From Prorocentrum cordatum (Eukaryota; Sar; Dinophyceae; Prorocentrales; Prorocentraceae): 64,000 nt of DNA. The first letter of the stretch is position 1. Each line of letters opens with the position of its first letter. The notes below the pieces were generated by a model. The model did no database searches. It saw only the letters and a list, made by a program, of their open reading frames with translations, and had not been told where the DNA came from. Position numbers and translations under genes: made by a program. Below are positions 31,654-41,900 of the stretch, in pieces. The stretch is from positions 140,001 to 204,000 of the forward strand of contig CAUYUJ010015280.1 of the NCBI GenBank assembly GCA_963575745.1, in the 5' to 3' direction.

Positions 31654-32139
31654 ATGCATCTCTTTTCGGGAGTGGGCGGGGCACGGGCTGAGCAGAGCGC
31701 GCTGGCGCCGGCGTCGACCGGGCAGGATGGCCGCGAGCTGGGCTTCGTCATTGCGGCCCTGGGACGCGACAATGCGCGCGAGCTTCTGTCACTTGCCCGG
31801 GCGAAAGAGACACAGTATCTACCGCGGGCGAAATCTCTCGTGGAGGAAGTGCGGATGGTGTTGGACAGGCCCCACCGGGACAACCACACTTGGCGCTTGA
31901 ACAACATGCCAGAAGTGGACCCCCTGAGGCCAGATAATTCCAGGCTGTTGGAGAAGAAAAACACGGGGGCGGAATGGCCTGGAGATGACGCGGGGGCACT
32001 TCCAAATTCATTGGTTTTTGACGCCCACAACCAATGGCTCGAGCGAGAAGCGGCATGCGAGCGCAGATGTTGCGAGGCGGGGCCCACGCAGCGCCAGACG
32101 AGTGGGGCGCCTCAAGATGCGGGGACAGCTAGCAAGTAG
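31654..32139 (+). CDS. Hypothetical protein, 161 aa
   Basis: Open plus-strand frame with balanced composition: LGRDNARELLSLARAKETQY, AKSLVEEVRMVLDRPHRDN, LVFDAHNQWLEREAACERRC. It reads like genuine globular/helical protein rather than repeat translation, but no domain was recognised. The start (ATG at 31654) lies in the end of the G-rich run, so the true N-terminus may differ or come from an upstream exon. 32140-32660 downstream contains degenerate GCATAG-type repeats only. Confidence 0.3.
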   Translation: MHLFSGVGGARAEQSALAPASTGQDGRELGFVIAALGRDNARELLSLARAKETQYLPRAKSLVEEVRMVLDRPHRDNHTWRLNNMPEVDPLRPDNSRLLEKKNTGAEWPGDDAGALPNSLVFDAHNQWLEREAACERRCCEAGPTQRQTSGAPQDAGTASK

Positions 32140-32666
32140 GCGTCTAGGCCCGCACTGACACGGCGTGGCCACTTGCATTGCGTAGACTTTGTGCATGCCA
32201 GCTGGTTTTACCTTCGACCCTTTGGGAGCGCGTTGCGCTCCGGATTGGACCTGTAGAGTTGCAGGTGCGTCGAGAGCAACAAAAACATCAGAATGAGCAT
32301 CGCTGTTATCGCACACATAGCTGACACCGCGCAGCCTACATCGCATAGATTGCACCACATGGCTTGCATCGCATAGCTCACGCCACGCACGTAGCGCACA
32401 ATACTTAGCCGCCTAGCCTACGCAATATCGACTACACCGTATAGCTTACTCCGCTGATCTTACACCACTAGCAATGCAAACAAAAGCAACTAGCACTGCC
32501 CGCCTCGGCGTCGACGCCACTAGCAGTGCAAACAGAAGCACGCGCATCGCCGCCATCACCGAAGATCCCAACAACAGCAACAGTATCAAGCTGTCGCGGA
32601 ACTCCCAGGAGGCGCTGCACGGCGCCGCGCGCCCAAGAAACTTCAGTGTGAACGACAACAGCTACC

Positions 32667-33645
32667 ATGCACCGGCTCGCGCTCAGTGTGATGTTCGGCT
32701 TGGCGTTCAGCGGGGTCTACGTTGCAGCGACTCCGAAGGCCCGCCGTTTAGGACGTGGCGCTGATGCGTGCCAACAAGCCCCCGCATTGACGAAAGGAGA
32801 GATTCGGACTACATACCGGATCATGGATAACCAAAACCAATTCCCCGAGCAGGCAGCGCGGCGGGCAACGCCGCTCATGTGGGCTGTGACCTCGGCATTG
32901 GGCAAGGCGGCCTCTCTGCACGCGTCGTGCGTGCACGTCCACCTCATGATTCTGGTGGCCACAACTCGGGGCAGTTCAACTCAAGTACGGTGGAATTTTA
33001 TCCCGACAATGCAATGTGCTCATGATCCAGCATGGCCCACCTGGGGATGGAAAGTCGGTCGCACTGTGGTTGGACGTGCAAGTGCTGGCCTTCTTCGACA
33101 TGATACGGGAGAGGCGAGCCAAGAAAAAGTACGACGAGGCCGAGCAGAAACACAAAGAGGACCCAGATAACAACCCGCAGCCGGCGAAAAAAGAACATGC
33201 TAAAGACACCATCTTCAACAAAGGGACTTTCATCGGCCTCGGGAACTCCATGCAGGCGCAAGGGGAGACCGCATTTCTTGCGCTATACGAAGGGAAAACA
33301 TGGCCACCCCAGACCTTCGACAACGGCCCCGGCGGCGGCATCGACGACCTCAACCAAATTCACGATCATGACATGCACAAGAACCATCATTGGAATACCC
33401 AGAATCGTTGTCTCGTGCGAAACCCGCATTTGCGCGGAGCGGTCATGATGCACGTCGAAGAAGTGTACGACCAGGCGCAGAAGCCCGACACCACCGCGGG
33501 CATGATGCGTTTCCTGATCGGACATTCCTCAGCCGTTCTCAACATGGAGGAGTTGCGGCAGATTGTGCCAGAAGCTCACGACGACACGGTGGGGGGTGAT
33601 CACTCTGTTGCAGACAGGCCCCGCTTCGAATGCCAATCCTGCCCA
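32667..33645 (+). pseudogene. DUF3987-like ATPase-type protein, truncated
   Basis: ATG at 32667 opens with a hydrophobic stretch (MHRLALSVMFGLAFSGVYVA), a possible signal or anchor. Then MDNQNQFPEQAARRATPLMW and AVTSALGKAASLHASCVHVH. A frameshift between 32965 and 33015 leads to VLMIQHGPPGDGKSVALWL, with a Walker-A-like GPPGDGKS at 33034-33057. It continues GTFIGLGNSMQAQGETAF and HLRGAVMMHVEEVYDQA. This layout resembles DUF3987, known from bacterial mobile elements and, as I recall, found in dinoflagellates. At 33646 the coding sequence runs straight into the octamer array and ends as repeat translation at 34272. Confidence 0.5.
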
Positions 33646-34205
33646 TATCGGCGGATCGCCGGATCGCCTGGCCGCCGGGTCGCCGGGATGCCGGGTCGCC
33701 AGGTCGCCGGGTCGCCAGGTCGCCGGGTCGCCGCGTCGCCGGGTCGCCCGGTCGCCAGGTCGACCGGGGGGACGCCGGGTCGCCGGGTCGCCGGGATGCC
33801 AGGTCTCCCAGACGCCGGGTCGCTGGGTTGCCGGATCGCCGGATCGCCGGATCGCCGGGTCGCCGGGTCGCCGGGATGCCGGGTCGCCGGGTCGCCGGGT
33901 CGCCGGGTCGCCGGGTCGCCGGGTGATCGCCGCCCGCCGGGAGGCCGGGTCGCCGGGTCGCCGGGTCGCCGGGTCGCCGGGTCGCCAGGTCGCCGGATCG
34001 CCGGGTCGCCGGGTCGCCGGGTCGCCGGGATGCCGGGTCGCCGGGTCGCCGGGTCGCCGGGTCGCCGGGTCGCCGCGTCGGCCGCGTCGCCGGGTCGCCC
34101 GGTCGCCGGGTCGCCGGGTCGCCGGGTCGCCGGGTCGCCAGACATGCCGGGTCGCCGGGTCGCCGGGTCGCCGGGTCGCCGGGTGGCCGGGTCGCCGGGA
34201 CGCTG
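33646..34205. repeat. (CGCCGGGT)n octamer array, locus 2
   Basis: About 70 units. It abuts the DUF3987-like coding region and keeps its frame open for ~185 codons because the octamer has no stop. It resembles locus 1 more than the flanks. Confidence 0.95.
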
Positions 34206-34284
34206 CGACCCCCAACGCTTACTCTCATGCAAATTTTTCCACGTGCGCATGATTTGCATTTGCATTACATGATTAACACATGTG

Positions 34285-35180
34285 CGCGATACACCCAACG
34301 ACATGCCCCCACCACCCACACACTGCCACCCATCGCCAACCCACACACAACCCACCCACACACCACCCACACACACACACCACACACCCACCCACCACCC
34401 ACCGCCCACCACTCCACGCACCACCCACGCACCACCCACACACCACCACACACTCACCCGCCCTCCACCCACCCACCACCCACGCATCCACCACGCACCA
34501 CCACCCACCACTGGTTCAAGACTTAAGGTGAACCCACCCATCCACCGCCTACCCACCACCCGCCATCCGCAACCCACCCCACAAACCACTAACCCACCAC
34601 ACGCCCACCACCCACGCACCCTGACCACCCACCCGACCACCACAATACAAAATGTCTCACGTTTTCTCAGTGTACCCCTGGCCCAACTGCTGCCCGCCCA
34701 TCAACTACTCCCAGCACCCACTCGCCCACCCACCACCCAGCCACCCAGCCCACCACCAACCCACCACCCACCACCCAAACCCCAGCCCACCACCAACCCA
34801 CCACCCACCACCCACCCACCACCCACACACCCAATCACAACTCACCACCCACCCACTCATCGCCCATCCACCCACCAAGCCACCCACCAACCACCCACCA
34901 CACCACCCACCCACCACCCACCCAACACACCCACCCACCACACACTCGCCACCCACCCACCACCCCACCACCCAATCACAACTCACCCACCACCCACCCA
35001 ACACCCACCACCCACGCACCTACCATCCACCACCCACCGACCACCCACCCCGCCACCCACCACCCTTCAACGCTTTCTCTGAGAACCTTTTTCAAAACAA
35101 CTTAACACCCACCGTCAACCCACGCACCCTCTGCCCACCCAACACCCCGCCACCTACCCACCGACCACCCACCACCCACA
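34285..35180. repeat. (CCACCCAC)n low-complexity array
   Basis: Nearly 900 bases of CCACC/CACACA units with a short unique island at 34650-34720. Pro/Thr/His and Gly/Val/Trp frames are artefacts. Confidence 0.95.
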
Positions 35181-35184
35181 ACAT

Positions 35185-35342
35185 GCGGCTGCTGCTACGG
35201 CTACTGATGCGGCCACTACCTTTACGACTGAGACTGCGCTGCCACTACTGCTACTACTACTGCTACTACCTACTACTACGAATGATAGCGCTACGGATGC
35301 GACTCCTACTACTACTACTAGTACTACTACTACTACTACTAG

Positions 35343-35378
<36 letters not shown>

Positions 35379-35683
35379 CACTACTACTACTACTACTACT
35401 AGTACTACTACTACTACTCATACTACTGATACTACTCCTACTCATACTAGTACTACTGCAATTACGACTATTACGGTGGCTGCTGCTACTACTACTGCTA
35501 CAACTGATGATGATGGGACTACTACTATTACTACTACTATTACTACTATTATTATACTACTACTACTACTACTACTACACTGTTACTACTACCCCTACTG
35601 ATCTTACGACGACAGCGACGGCGACTAAGACTACTACGACTGCTACGACCACCAACTACTACTCTTACTTCTACTACTACTAC

Positions 35684-35738
<55 letters not shown>

Positions 35739-35769
35739 GCTGCTACTAATACTACAGCTACTACTACTG

Positions 35770-35800
<31 letters not shown>

Positions 35801-35819
35801 ATCTACGACGACGACGCCG

Positions 35820-35851
<32 letters not shown>

Positions 35852-35852
35852 A

Positions 35853-35893
<41 letters not shown>

Positions 35894-36003
35894 TACTACT
35901 ACTACTACTACTTCTACTACTACGACGATTTGTCAAAGTAGTACGACCACTACTACCACCACGACTACTGCCACCACGACTACCCCTACTACTCCTACTA
36001 CTC

Positions 36004-36061
<58 letters not shown>

Positions 36062-36071
36062 GACTACTACG

Positions 36072-36107
<36 letters not shown>

Positions 36108-36290
36108 GCTGATACTGCTACTGCTACAACTAGTACTACCGCGAGTGCTACTACTACTTGTAATAATACTATTCATGCTATTGTTATGCTACTGCTACTG
36201 CTACTGCTACTGCTACTGCTACTACTAATACGACTCCTCCTACTACTACAAATACCACTGCTACTACTATTCTACTGTTACTACTAAGTA
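35185..36290. repeat. (CTA)n trinucleotide array
   Basis: About 1.1 kb of CTACTACTA with sporadic variants. All long frames here are Leu, Tyr, Thr or Ser runs. Confidence 0.95.
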
Positions 36291-36579
36291 GTATCAGCGG
36301 GCAGGAAGCGTTCTAGGGTTTGACATCACATACAAGCGAACACATCCCCATCGTCACGCGTCCCAGAGCACACCTTGGAAAGACCAGCAACATCGTAGTG
36401 GTAGTAGAAGTAGTAGTTGTTGAAACAGTCGCAGCGGCAACAATACCACAATCAGCGGGTTTGAAATCAGTTGCAGCAGCAGCATCACCAATCAGAAACA
36501 ACCAAACAATACACATCAACAGGGGCACCCGTCAGCATATTGGCTCAAGCACGCAAGGTTTTACGTGCACAAATTTTCA

Positions 36580-37274
36580 CATGTCCGACAGCCAACCAGA
36601 TCGTGATTTCAAGCCGTTCTCTGGGCACGTGTACCGCTTGGGTGCCAGTGGCGACGTTCTACGCCAGCGTTCCCCCCCAACAACCCGTGGTAGTTCTTCG
36701 AGTGGACGCGACCAGCCGGCACAGTTCCAGAATATTCCGATACTTGTGGACTCGCAGGACCTTGATGACGGTGTGGCGAGCGATTCCGACATTCAGATCA
36801 TCACGCAGGCGAAGGGTCCTTCTCGCGCATGGTACACATCAGCAGCGCAGCGCATGGTAATGCGTGCTGCCCTGCCCGCGGTGGGTATAGATGGGCACCC
36901 AGAAACTTGAAAAGGGCTTCGGGCAGTGGCAACGCATATTACCATGCGCTGCGCCGTTGAAGTGCAACTTGCAACCGAGAAACTTGCCCCCCGAGGCCAT
37001 CGAGGAGACGAAAACCGTGCTATCTGGCTGGTTGGTTGCCATCCCACAGCACCGTTTCACTGAGAAGTTGGCTTCTGATGTCGAGGAGCTCCTTACGCGA
37101 TTCGTTCTTTTGGAGAGCCGTTTCACAGCAGGTTGGTCAACAGATTCAATCATGACAACACTGCATGTCCTGAAGTCGGATTACGACCAGATCAAGCAGA
37201 GCGTCGAACCCTTCCTCGGACAGGCAAGCAGCGAGATCGATGAGCGCGACGCCAAGCGTTCCAAGCTGTCCTGA
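36580..37274 (+). CDS. Hypothetical Ser/Asp-rich protein, frame split by an inverted repeat
   Basis: An ATG near 36580 opens MSDSQPDRDFKPFSGHVYRL, then VLRQRSPPTTRGSSSSGRDQ and DSQDLDDGVASDSDIQIITQ, ending at a stop at 36910. A second frame (36891-37274) carries NLPPEAIEETKTVLSGWLVA, HRFTEKLASDVEELLTRFVL and SDYDQIKQSVEPFLGQA, helical and protein-like, ending KRSKLS. The inverted repeat at 36841-36959 lies exactly over the frame change, so one interrupted gene is plausible. No known domain. No leader relic was found upstream. Confidence 0.4.
36841..36959. repeat. ~36-bp inverted repeat with ~45-base loop inside a gene
   Basis: Left GCGCAGCGCATGGTAATGCG and right, read in reverse complement, GCGCAGCGCATGGTAATATG; the pairing extends to CTGCCCTGCCCG against CCACTGCCCG. 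The hairpin spans the point where the open frame changes. It could be a small fold-back or introner-like insertion. Confidence 0.75.
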
Positions 37275-37329
37275 ATACGTTGCCCAGGCATGATGCAGAG
37301 CAGCGCCCCCAGGAGTCTGGAAAACACAA

Positions 37330-37425
37330 CAGAATCACCATCGCCATCATTATTATCACAATCCTCATTTTCATCATCATCATCATCATCATCATCCTCA
37401 TCATCATCCTCATCATCTAGAACAA
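37330..37425. repeat. (TCA)n microsatellite
   Basis: TCATCATCA run just after the split gene. 37426-37910 holds no recognised feature. Confidence 0.9.
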
Positions 37426-37913
37426 GGTTCCAGCGCAGACTCCGTGACATCCTTTATCTGTCATGGTCAGGATCAGAGCCATCAGACCCACCATACTCGG
37501 AACCAACACCGCCAACAATGACTAGTCACCAACATTACTGTACCCAACATCAGAACCATCATCGTCAACAACACCATGGGCAACGTACATATACACATAC
37601 ATCTGACGCATCCGTTCTGCTGAAGAGCGTCACTCAGTGTGTCCTAGGTCCTAGGTGCTCAGAGTCTTGCATTCGGGAGTCAGAGAGGCGGGCCGTATTT
37701 CTTTGGATGTTCTGGATTTCTAGCCCCCCAATACTTCTCATTAGAATCCTCCTCCTCCTTATCGCCCTCCTCGCCCCACTACTTGAAAACAACGTCCCAC
37801 CCCCAAAACCAACAAACACAGATAGGCACAATGCGCTCCAGAACTGAATCGATCAAACTGCACGCTTGACGGAATTACCATATACGAAATCTGATGAGCA
37901 ACATCGGACGTTA

Positions 37914-37934
37914 GCCGCAGCCATTTTGGCTCAA
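37914..37934 (+). other. Relic of the dinoflagellate spliced leader before gene A
   Basis: CCGCAGCCATTTTGGCTCAA matches the DinoSL leader (consensus CCGTAGCCATTTTGGCTCAA then G) with one difference (T to C). It ends 17 bases before the ATG of gene A. Genomic leader relics are the known signature of mRNA-derived gene copies in dinoflagellates. Confidence 0.85.
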
Positions 37935-37951
37935 ACGCAAGCGGGCCCAGC

Positions 37952-39395
37952 ATGCCTCGCACCAAGGGCGCAGACCTCGACAATTCCGTCGCCGCCGACT
38001 TACTCGGCAAGCATGTTCCCGTAGGAAAATGTAAGCCACGCGAACTGTGGCATGTTGCAATGACCAAATCTGGCCTCACGAGCTCTTGGGCAACGATCAA
38101 AGACACGCAGCCGCTGTTGTCCGACATCCTAGATGCCACTGGCGGTCGTATTCCGAGGCAGCTGGCGCTGACAGCCCAAGTCAACACGTTTCTCAAACAC
38201 CATAACATGTTCTGGAGTTTAGCGGATGTGGAGTTGGCGGTCAAATGCTTGCGCTGTATGATGCAGAGCTTGTTGTCCAAGAAACGCAACGAAGACGCTT
38301 TTCCCAGGAAGTTCTCATGTTTGCAATGCCTCACGGACAAGATGATCATCGACGATGCCACCCCTGACAAGGAGAACACCGTCATGGAGTCGGAGAGCGA
38401 GGACCCTGGCGAGGCAGAAGAGGGCCTTGCCATTACGGGCGAGCCCAAGCCCGACGAGCAGAAGGCCATGATTGACGATCTGCAGTACTTCGAGCACGCC
38501 CTGTTTGCCATGGCGGTTCCAGAGGCGCGCTCCACGATCTCGCACCAGTCTGAGTTCCAGCTGTGGTCGAGCCTAGCGCCTATCACGGGCGCAGCCACGC
38601 CCCCGACCACGAAGGCCTTACGACAGGCTTGGTTTGTGCTGAAACAGTCCTCCTACTCCTCCTCCTCCTCCTCCTCCTCCTCCTCCTCCCCCTCCTCTCC
38701 CAACATGTTCCCACGTGATTAAAAACATGTTGCGAATTATCAGCAACCTCCTCCTCCTCCTCCTCATCGTCATCCTCCCCACTCTCGTTTTCTTTCTCTT
38801 ACTTCCCGAGGCTGCGACGCCCACCGTGCATCATGAACCAGCTGGTGAGCCAGCCACACGCCGTGAAGAACCACAGCCCAAACCAGCCCCGCGAGAGAAA
38901 CCAACGCATCGGATTCGCAGCAAGCGCAGGCTTGGCGATTGGTGCGTGGATGAGCTCACGTACAGCAGTGTTGATGACTTGCTCGATAGCGACGGTCCGA
39001 AGCTCAGGCCGCTCACCCCCAGGGACTACCTCGCAAAGACGAAGAAGGGCAAGCGGGGCAAGGGCAAAAAACAGAGCACGAACGAGAACAAGGAACCAGG
39101 GGCCAAAGGGAGTATGATGAGACGGCCTGCAGCGGCCACGCCAGCTTCTCCTAAGAAGAGCACCGTCCCACACCCTGGTCGGAAGTTCGATTGGATTTCA
39201 GAGTATGAGCCTGACGTTGACGATGATGATGACATCCTCAAGGTTAAAAAGCGCGTTCATAGCAAAGCGTGGCACTCTGAACGGAAGTACTTGCTAGCTA
39301 GGAAGGCTTCTGACAGCGACGCGAAGGCAAAGGCCGCGACCGTCGCTGCAGAGGCGGTGCAGGCAAGGCAGAAGTTTTTCGGCATCAGCCTCTAG
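37952..39395 (+). CDS. Gene A: two-exon hypothetical protein, 419 aa
   Basis: Exon 1 is 37952-38626 (225 codons), exon 2 is 38811-39395 (194 codons plus TAG). Joining them at CAG|GC...AG|GC keeps the frame exactly. The ATG is 17 bases after a leader relic. The N-terminal half is helical with two CxxC pairs (CLRC at 99-102, CLQC at 123-126) that could bind zinc, then an acidic stretch. The exon-2 product is Lys/Arg-rich (RIRSKRRLGDW, KTKKGKRGKGKKQS), has an Asp run (EYEPDVDDDDD) and a helical end (KAKAATVAAEAVQARQKF). A nuclear or nucleic-acid-binding protein is plausible. I do not recognise the family. Genes B and C follow on the same strand. Confidence 0.65.
38627..38810 (+). other. GC-AG intron of gene A
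   Basis: Donor CGACAG|GCTTGG, acceptor ACTTCCCGAG|GCT; 184 bases with (TCC)n runs and the block AACATGTTCCCACGTGATTA followed by AAAACATGTTGCG and TCAGCAACCTC. That block recurs twice on the minus strand at 41420-41585. Removal restores one frame of 420 codons. Confidence 0.65.
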
Positions 39396-39759
39396 GCGAT
39401 AGAGCGTTTTCTTTGGGGGGGGAGGGCTAGTCCACCGAACTAGTTCGCAGCGTTCGCGGGCGTCGTCCGTCGATGCAATCGTCTCTATGAGTCTCATCCT
39501 CCATCGTCTGTGCCTGGGCCTCCTTCGACTCCGCCTCCTCCTCCTCCTCCTGCTCTTTATCGCCCCCATCATTCTCTTCCTGATCCGAACCCTCCCCCTC
39601 CTCCTCGATCGGGTGCAATGTGGGCGGATCCAACGCTGGAGGGCTCTTTCTCGTCACCATTGCAACGTTCGTCGGGAACAAAGCGGCATCGACCCATGCC
39701 AAGGTCGACGACTCGATTCAGACAAAACCAAAAAACAATAATCAAAAGTCAAACGAAGT
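39396..39759. other. Intergenic A-B, no gene
   Basis: Contains a (CTC)n run at 39533-39605 and otherwise unique DNA. Confidence 0.5.
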
Positions 39760-39856
39760 CAAACGTTTGACCTTTGACTTTGACCTCTGGAACAACATAT
39801 ATATATATATGACATCACAGGTCAAAGTCAAAAGTCAAACGCTTGACTTTGTTTGA
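39760..39856. repeat. Inverted repeat with (AT)n loop upstream of gene B
   Basis: Left arm CGTTTGACCTTTGACTTTGACC, right arm GGTCAAAGTCAAAAGTCAAACG, separated by ~40 bases including ATATATATATAT. It lies 16 bases upstream of the leader relic of gene B, so it may affect transcription or be the scar of an inserted hairpin. Confidence 0.75.
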
Positions 39857-39871
39857 CTTTGACGTGTCCCT

Positions 39872-39893
39872 TCCGTAGCCATGTTGGCCCAAG
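39872..39893 (+). other. Relic of the dinoflagellate spliced leader before gene B
   Basis: CCGTAGCCATGTTGGCCCAA then G: differs from the leader at two positions (T to G, T to C). It ends 57 bases before the ATG of gene B at 39951. Confidence 0.8.
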
Positions 39894-39950
39894 CAACGTT
39901 GCGAGCTTGATTAGAATCTTTGCGAGTTGTGCGCAGACCTGACACCTGCG

Positions 39951-40844
39951 ATGGCCCCGAAGAGTGGCAAGGCGAAGGCTGGCGCCAAGGTCAAGCTGTC
40001 AGCCCTCGCGCCGTCCGAGACGGAGCTGGCGGCGGCGAGGTCGCTGCTGGCAGGCATCGACGAGAAGGCCAAGCGCGGCAAGATGGCCAGCATGGTCCAC
40101 TTCCTGGAGAAGAACCCCGACCTGGTTGCGTCAAGCAGCCGTGGTCAGCAGCGCCAGCAGTACCTCCAGTACTTCCTGGTGCACCAGATGCGCCAGAAGA
40201 ACGCGACCTCGACAGAGACGGTCAAGGAGACCACGAGCAACCTCCAGCAGAAGATCGCCCAGGTTCACTGGTGGTCGGCCGATCGCATGGACAGGGAAAT
40301 GGGGGCCGTCAAGGCGCAGCACTGGAGGGGCAGCGGCAAGATCAAGAATCGCCCAGATCAGCTGACGGGCTCGGCTGACAAGGATCACATTGAATGGTTC
40401 AGCTGGGAGCAGCTCACGGAGTCAGATCTTCGTGAGCTCGGGATCGTCGTTGACATGGAGGCCGACGCCGAGAGCCACGCCAACTTCCAGGCGGCGAAGG
40501 TGTTCGCCAACGAGAAGGACTTGTCCACGGACGGGACGAGCAGCGGGAGCGGCATGAAGGAGCTCGCCGAGAAGGTCGCCAACTTCAAGTCGAACCTCCA
40601 GGCCGAGCTCCGCAAGTACCAGGACTACAAGCTGGACGTCCAGCTCATGATCACGAAGGCGCAGGCCGACCCCAAGAGCAAGTACGTTCAGGCTCATGCG
40701 GGCGCAACTCCTCCTCCTCCTCCCCCTCCTCCTCCTCCTCCTCCTCCCCCCCTCCTCCTCCTCCTCCTCCTCCTCCATCCTCCTCCATCCTCCTCCTGTC
40801 CCCTGACCTCCTCATCCTCATCCTCCTGCCGCATCCCTGCTCGT

Positions 40845-40885
<41 letters not shown>

Positions 40886-41350
40886 TTTCTATTTTGTTTC
40901 AAATCGGTTTGGGAAAAATCAAACCTTCCTTCCTCCTCCTCCTCTTCCTCCTCCTCCTCCTCCTCCTGCTCCATCTTCGTCTTGGTCTCACTCGTCGGCG
41001 CAGGCGCCGAGCCTAGGCCAAGTTGGTAGAAATCACAACTCGCCGAGTGGTGATCCCTACCCAAGCCTCCTTTCCCTCCTCCTCCTCCTCCTCCTCCTCT
41101 GCCTTCATTGGCAAAGTGTTCAATCATTCGCAGTCTGCAGGTGTTCGTGGTCGACGCTGAGAAGGTCGTCGCAGAGCTCGGCAAAGTCACCAAGATCATC
41201 GAGAAGATGGCGACCGACCCTTCGAATGACACGAAGGTTCCAGAGTTCATGAGCAAGCTCGAGGATCTCGATTCGCAGTGTCAAGAGATTGATACGTGGG
41301 CGTCTACTTTCGGCTTCAAGCCAGTCCCCAAGAAGCGTGCGAGGGCGTGA
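39951..41350 (+). CDS. Gene B: two-exon hypothetical protein, 316 aa
   Basis: Exon 1 is 39951-40691 (247 codons), exon 2 is 41141-41350 (69 codons plus TGA). The CAG|GC donor and CAG|GTG acceptor join in frame. MAPKSGKAKAGAKVKLSALA gives a basic N-terminus. Then come LLAGIDEKAKRGKMASMVHF, VHQMRQKNATSTETVKETTS, HWWSADRMDREMGAVKAQHW, KIKNRPDQLTGSADKDHIEW and WEQLTESDLRELGIVVDMEA. The C-terminal ~110 residues, spanning the junction, look coiled-coil (KELAEKVANFKSNLQAELRK, VVAELGKVTKIIEKMATDPS) and end basic. I recall similar proteins as a dinoflagellate-expanded family, often beside transposase-like genes. Function unknown. Codon use is GC-rich like genes A and C. Confidence 0.7.
40692..41140 (+). 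other. GC-AG intron of gene B
   Basis: 449 bases. Donor GTTCAG|GCTCATGCGG, acceptor CAGTCTGCAG|GTG. It holds (TCC)n blocks, a (TA)n run at 40851-40880, and CCTCCTGCCGCATCCCTG followed by TTTGTTTCAAATCGGTTTGG. The last two recur inverted at 41715-41893. Both flanking exons end and begin on codon boundaries. Confidence 0.7.
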
Positions 41351-41389
41351 ACCTGAGCAGGGCCCGAGTAGGCTCTCCCTAGCCAGAAG

Positions 41390-41900
41390 AGGAGGATGAG
41401 GAGGAGGAGGAGGAAGACGTTGCTGAGAATGCGCAACATGGTTCTAATCACGTTGAAACATGTTGGGAGAAGGGGGGGAGGAGGAGGAGGAGGAGGAGGG
41501 GAAGGAGGAGGAGGAGGAGGAGAAGGAGGAAGAGGTTGCTGAGAATGCGTAACATGTTTTTAATCACGTTAAAACATGTTAAAGGAGGAGGAGGAGGAGG
41601 AGGAGGAGGAGGGGGAGGTGGGACAAGTAGCCACCTGCTTGGGCCTTCTGCTGGCTTGAGCCAAAATTGCCGCGGGGGATGGTGAGGGGGAGGGGGAGGA
41701 GGAGGAGGAGGAAAAAGAGTTTGTCTTCCCAAACCGGTTTGAAACTAAACAACAACAAAACAACCAAACAGGGAGGCGGGAGGAGGGAGGGAGGAGGAGG
41801 AGGAGGAGGAGGAAGAGGATGGGATTTGTTCAAACCGAGTTGACAGAACAACAAAAAAACAAACATAAACGAAAAGGGAGGCGGCAGGAGGACGAGGATG
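41390..41900 (-). repeat. Cluster of intron-like repeat blocks in reverse orientation
   Basis: On the minus strand: two copies of the gene-A intron block (AACATGTT...ACGTGATTA...ACATGTT...TCAGCAAC) at 41420-41476 and 41533-41585. Two copies of the gene-B intron block (GTTTCAAACCGGTTTGGGAA at 41715-41780; a more diverged CTCGGTTTGAACAAATCCCA at 41825-41893) lie beside them, separated by (GGA)n runs. 41655-41675 also carries a leader-like sequence. No gene is supported here. Confidence 0.7.
41655..41675 (-). other. Possible spliced-leader relic on the minus strand
   Basis: The minus strand reads CCGCGGCAATTTTGGCTCAA then G: the last 13 bases match the leader exactly, the first eight differ at three. 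No ORF starts within 100 bases downstream. Confidence 0.45.

Noticed and set aside
35643-36176. Poly-Ser/Arg protein
   Set aside because: Translation of (CTA)n on the minus strand.
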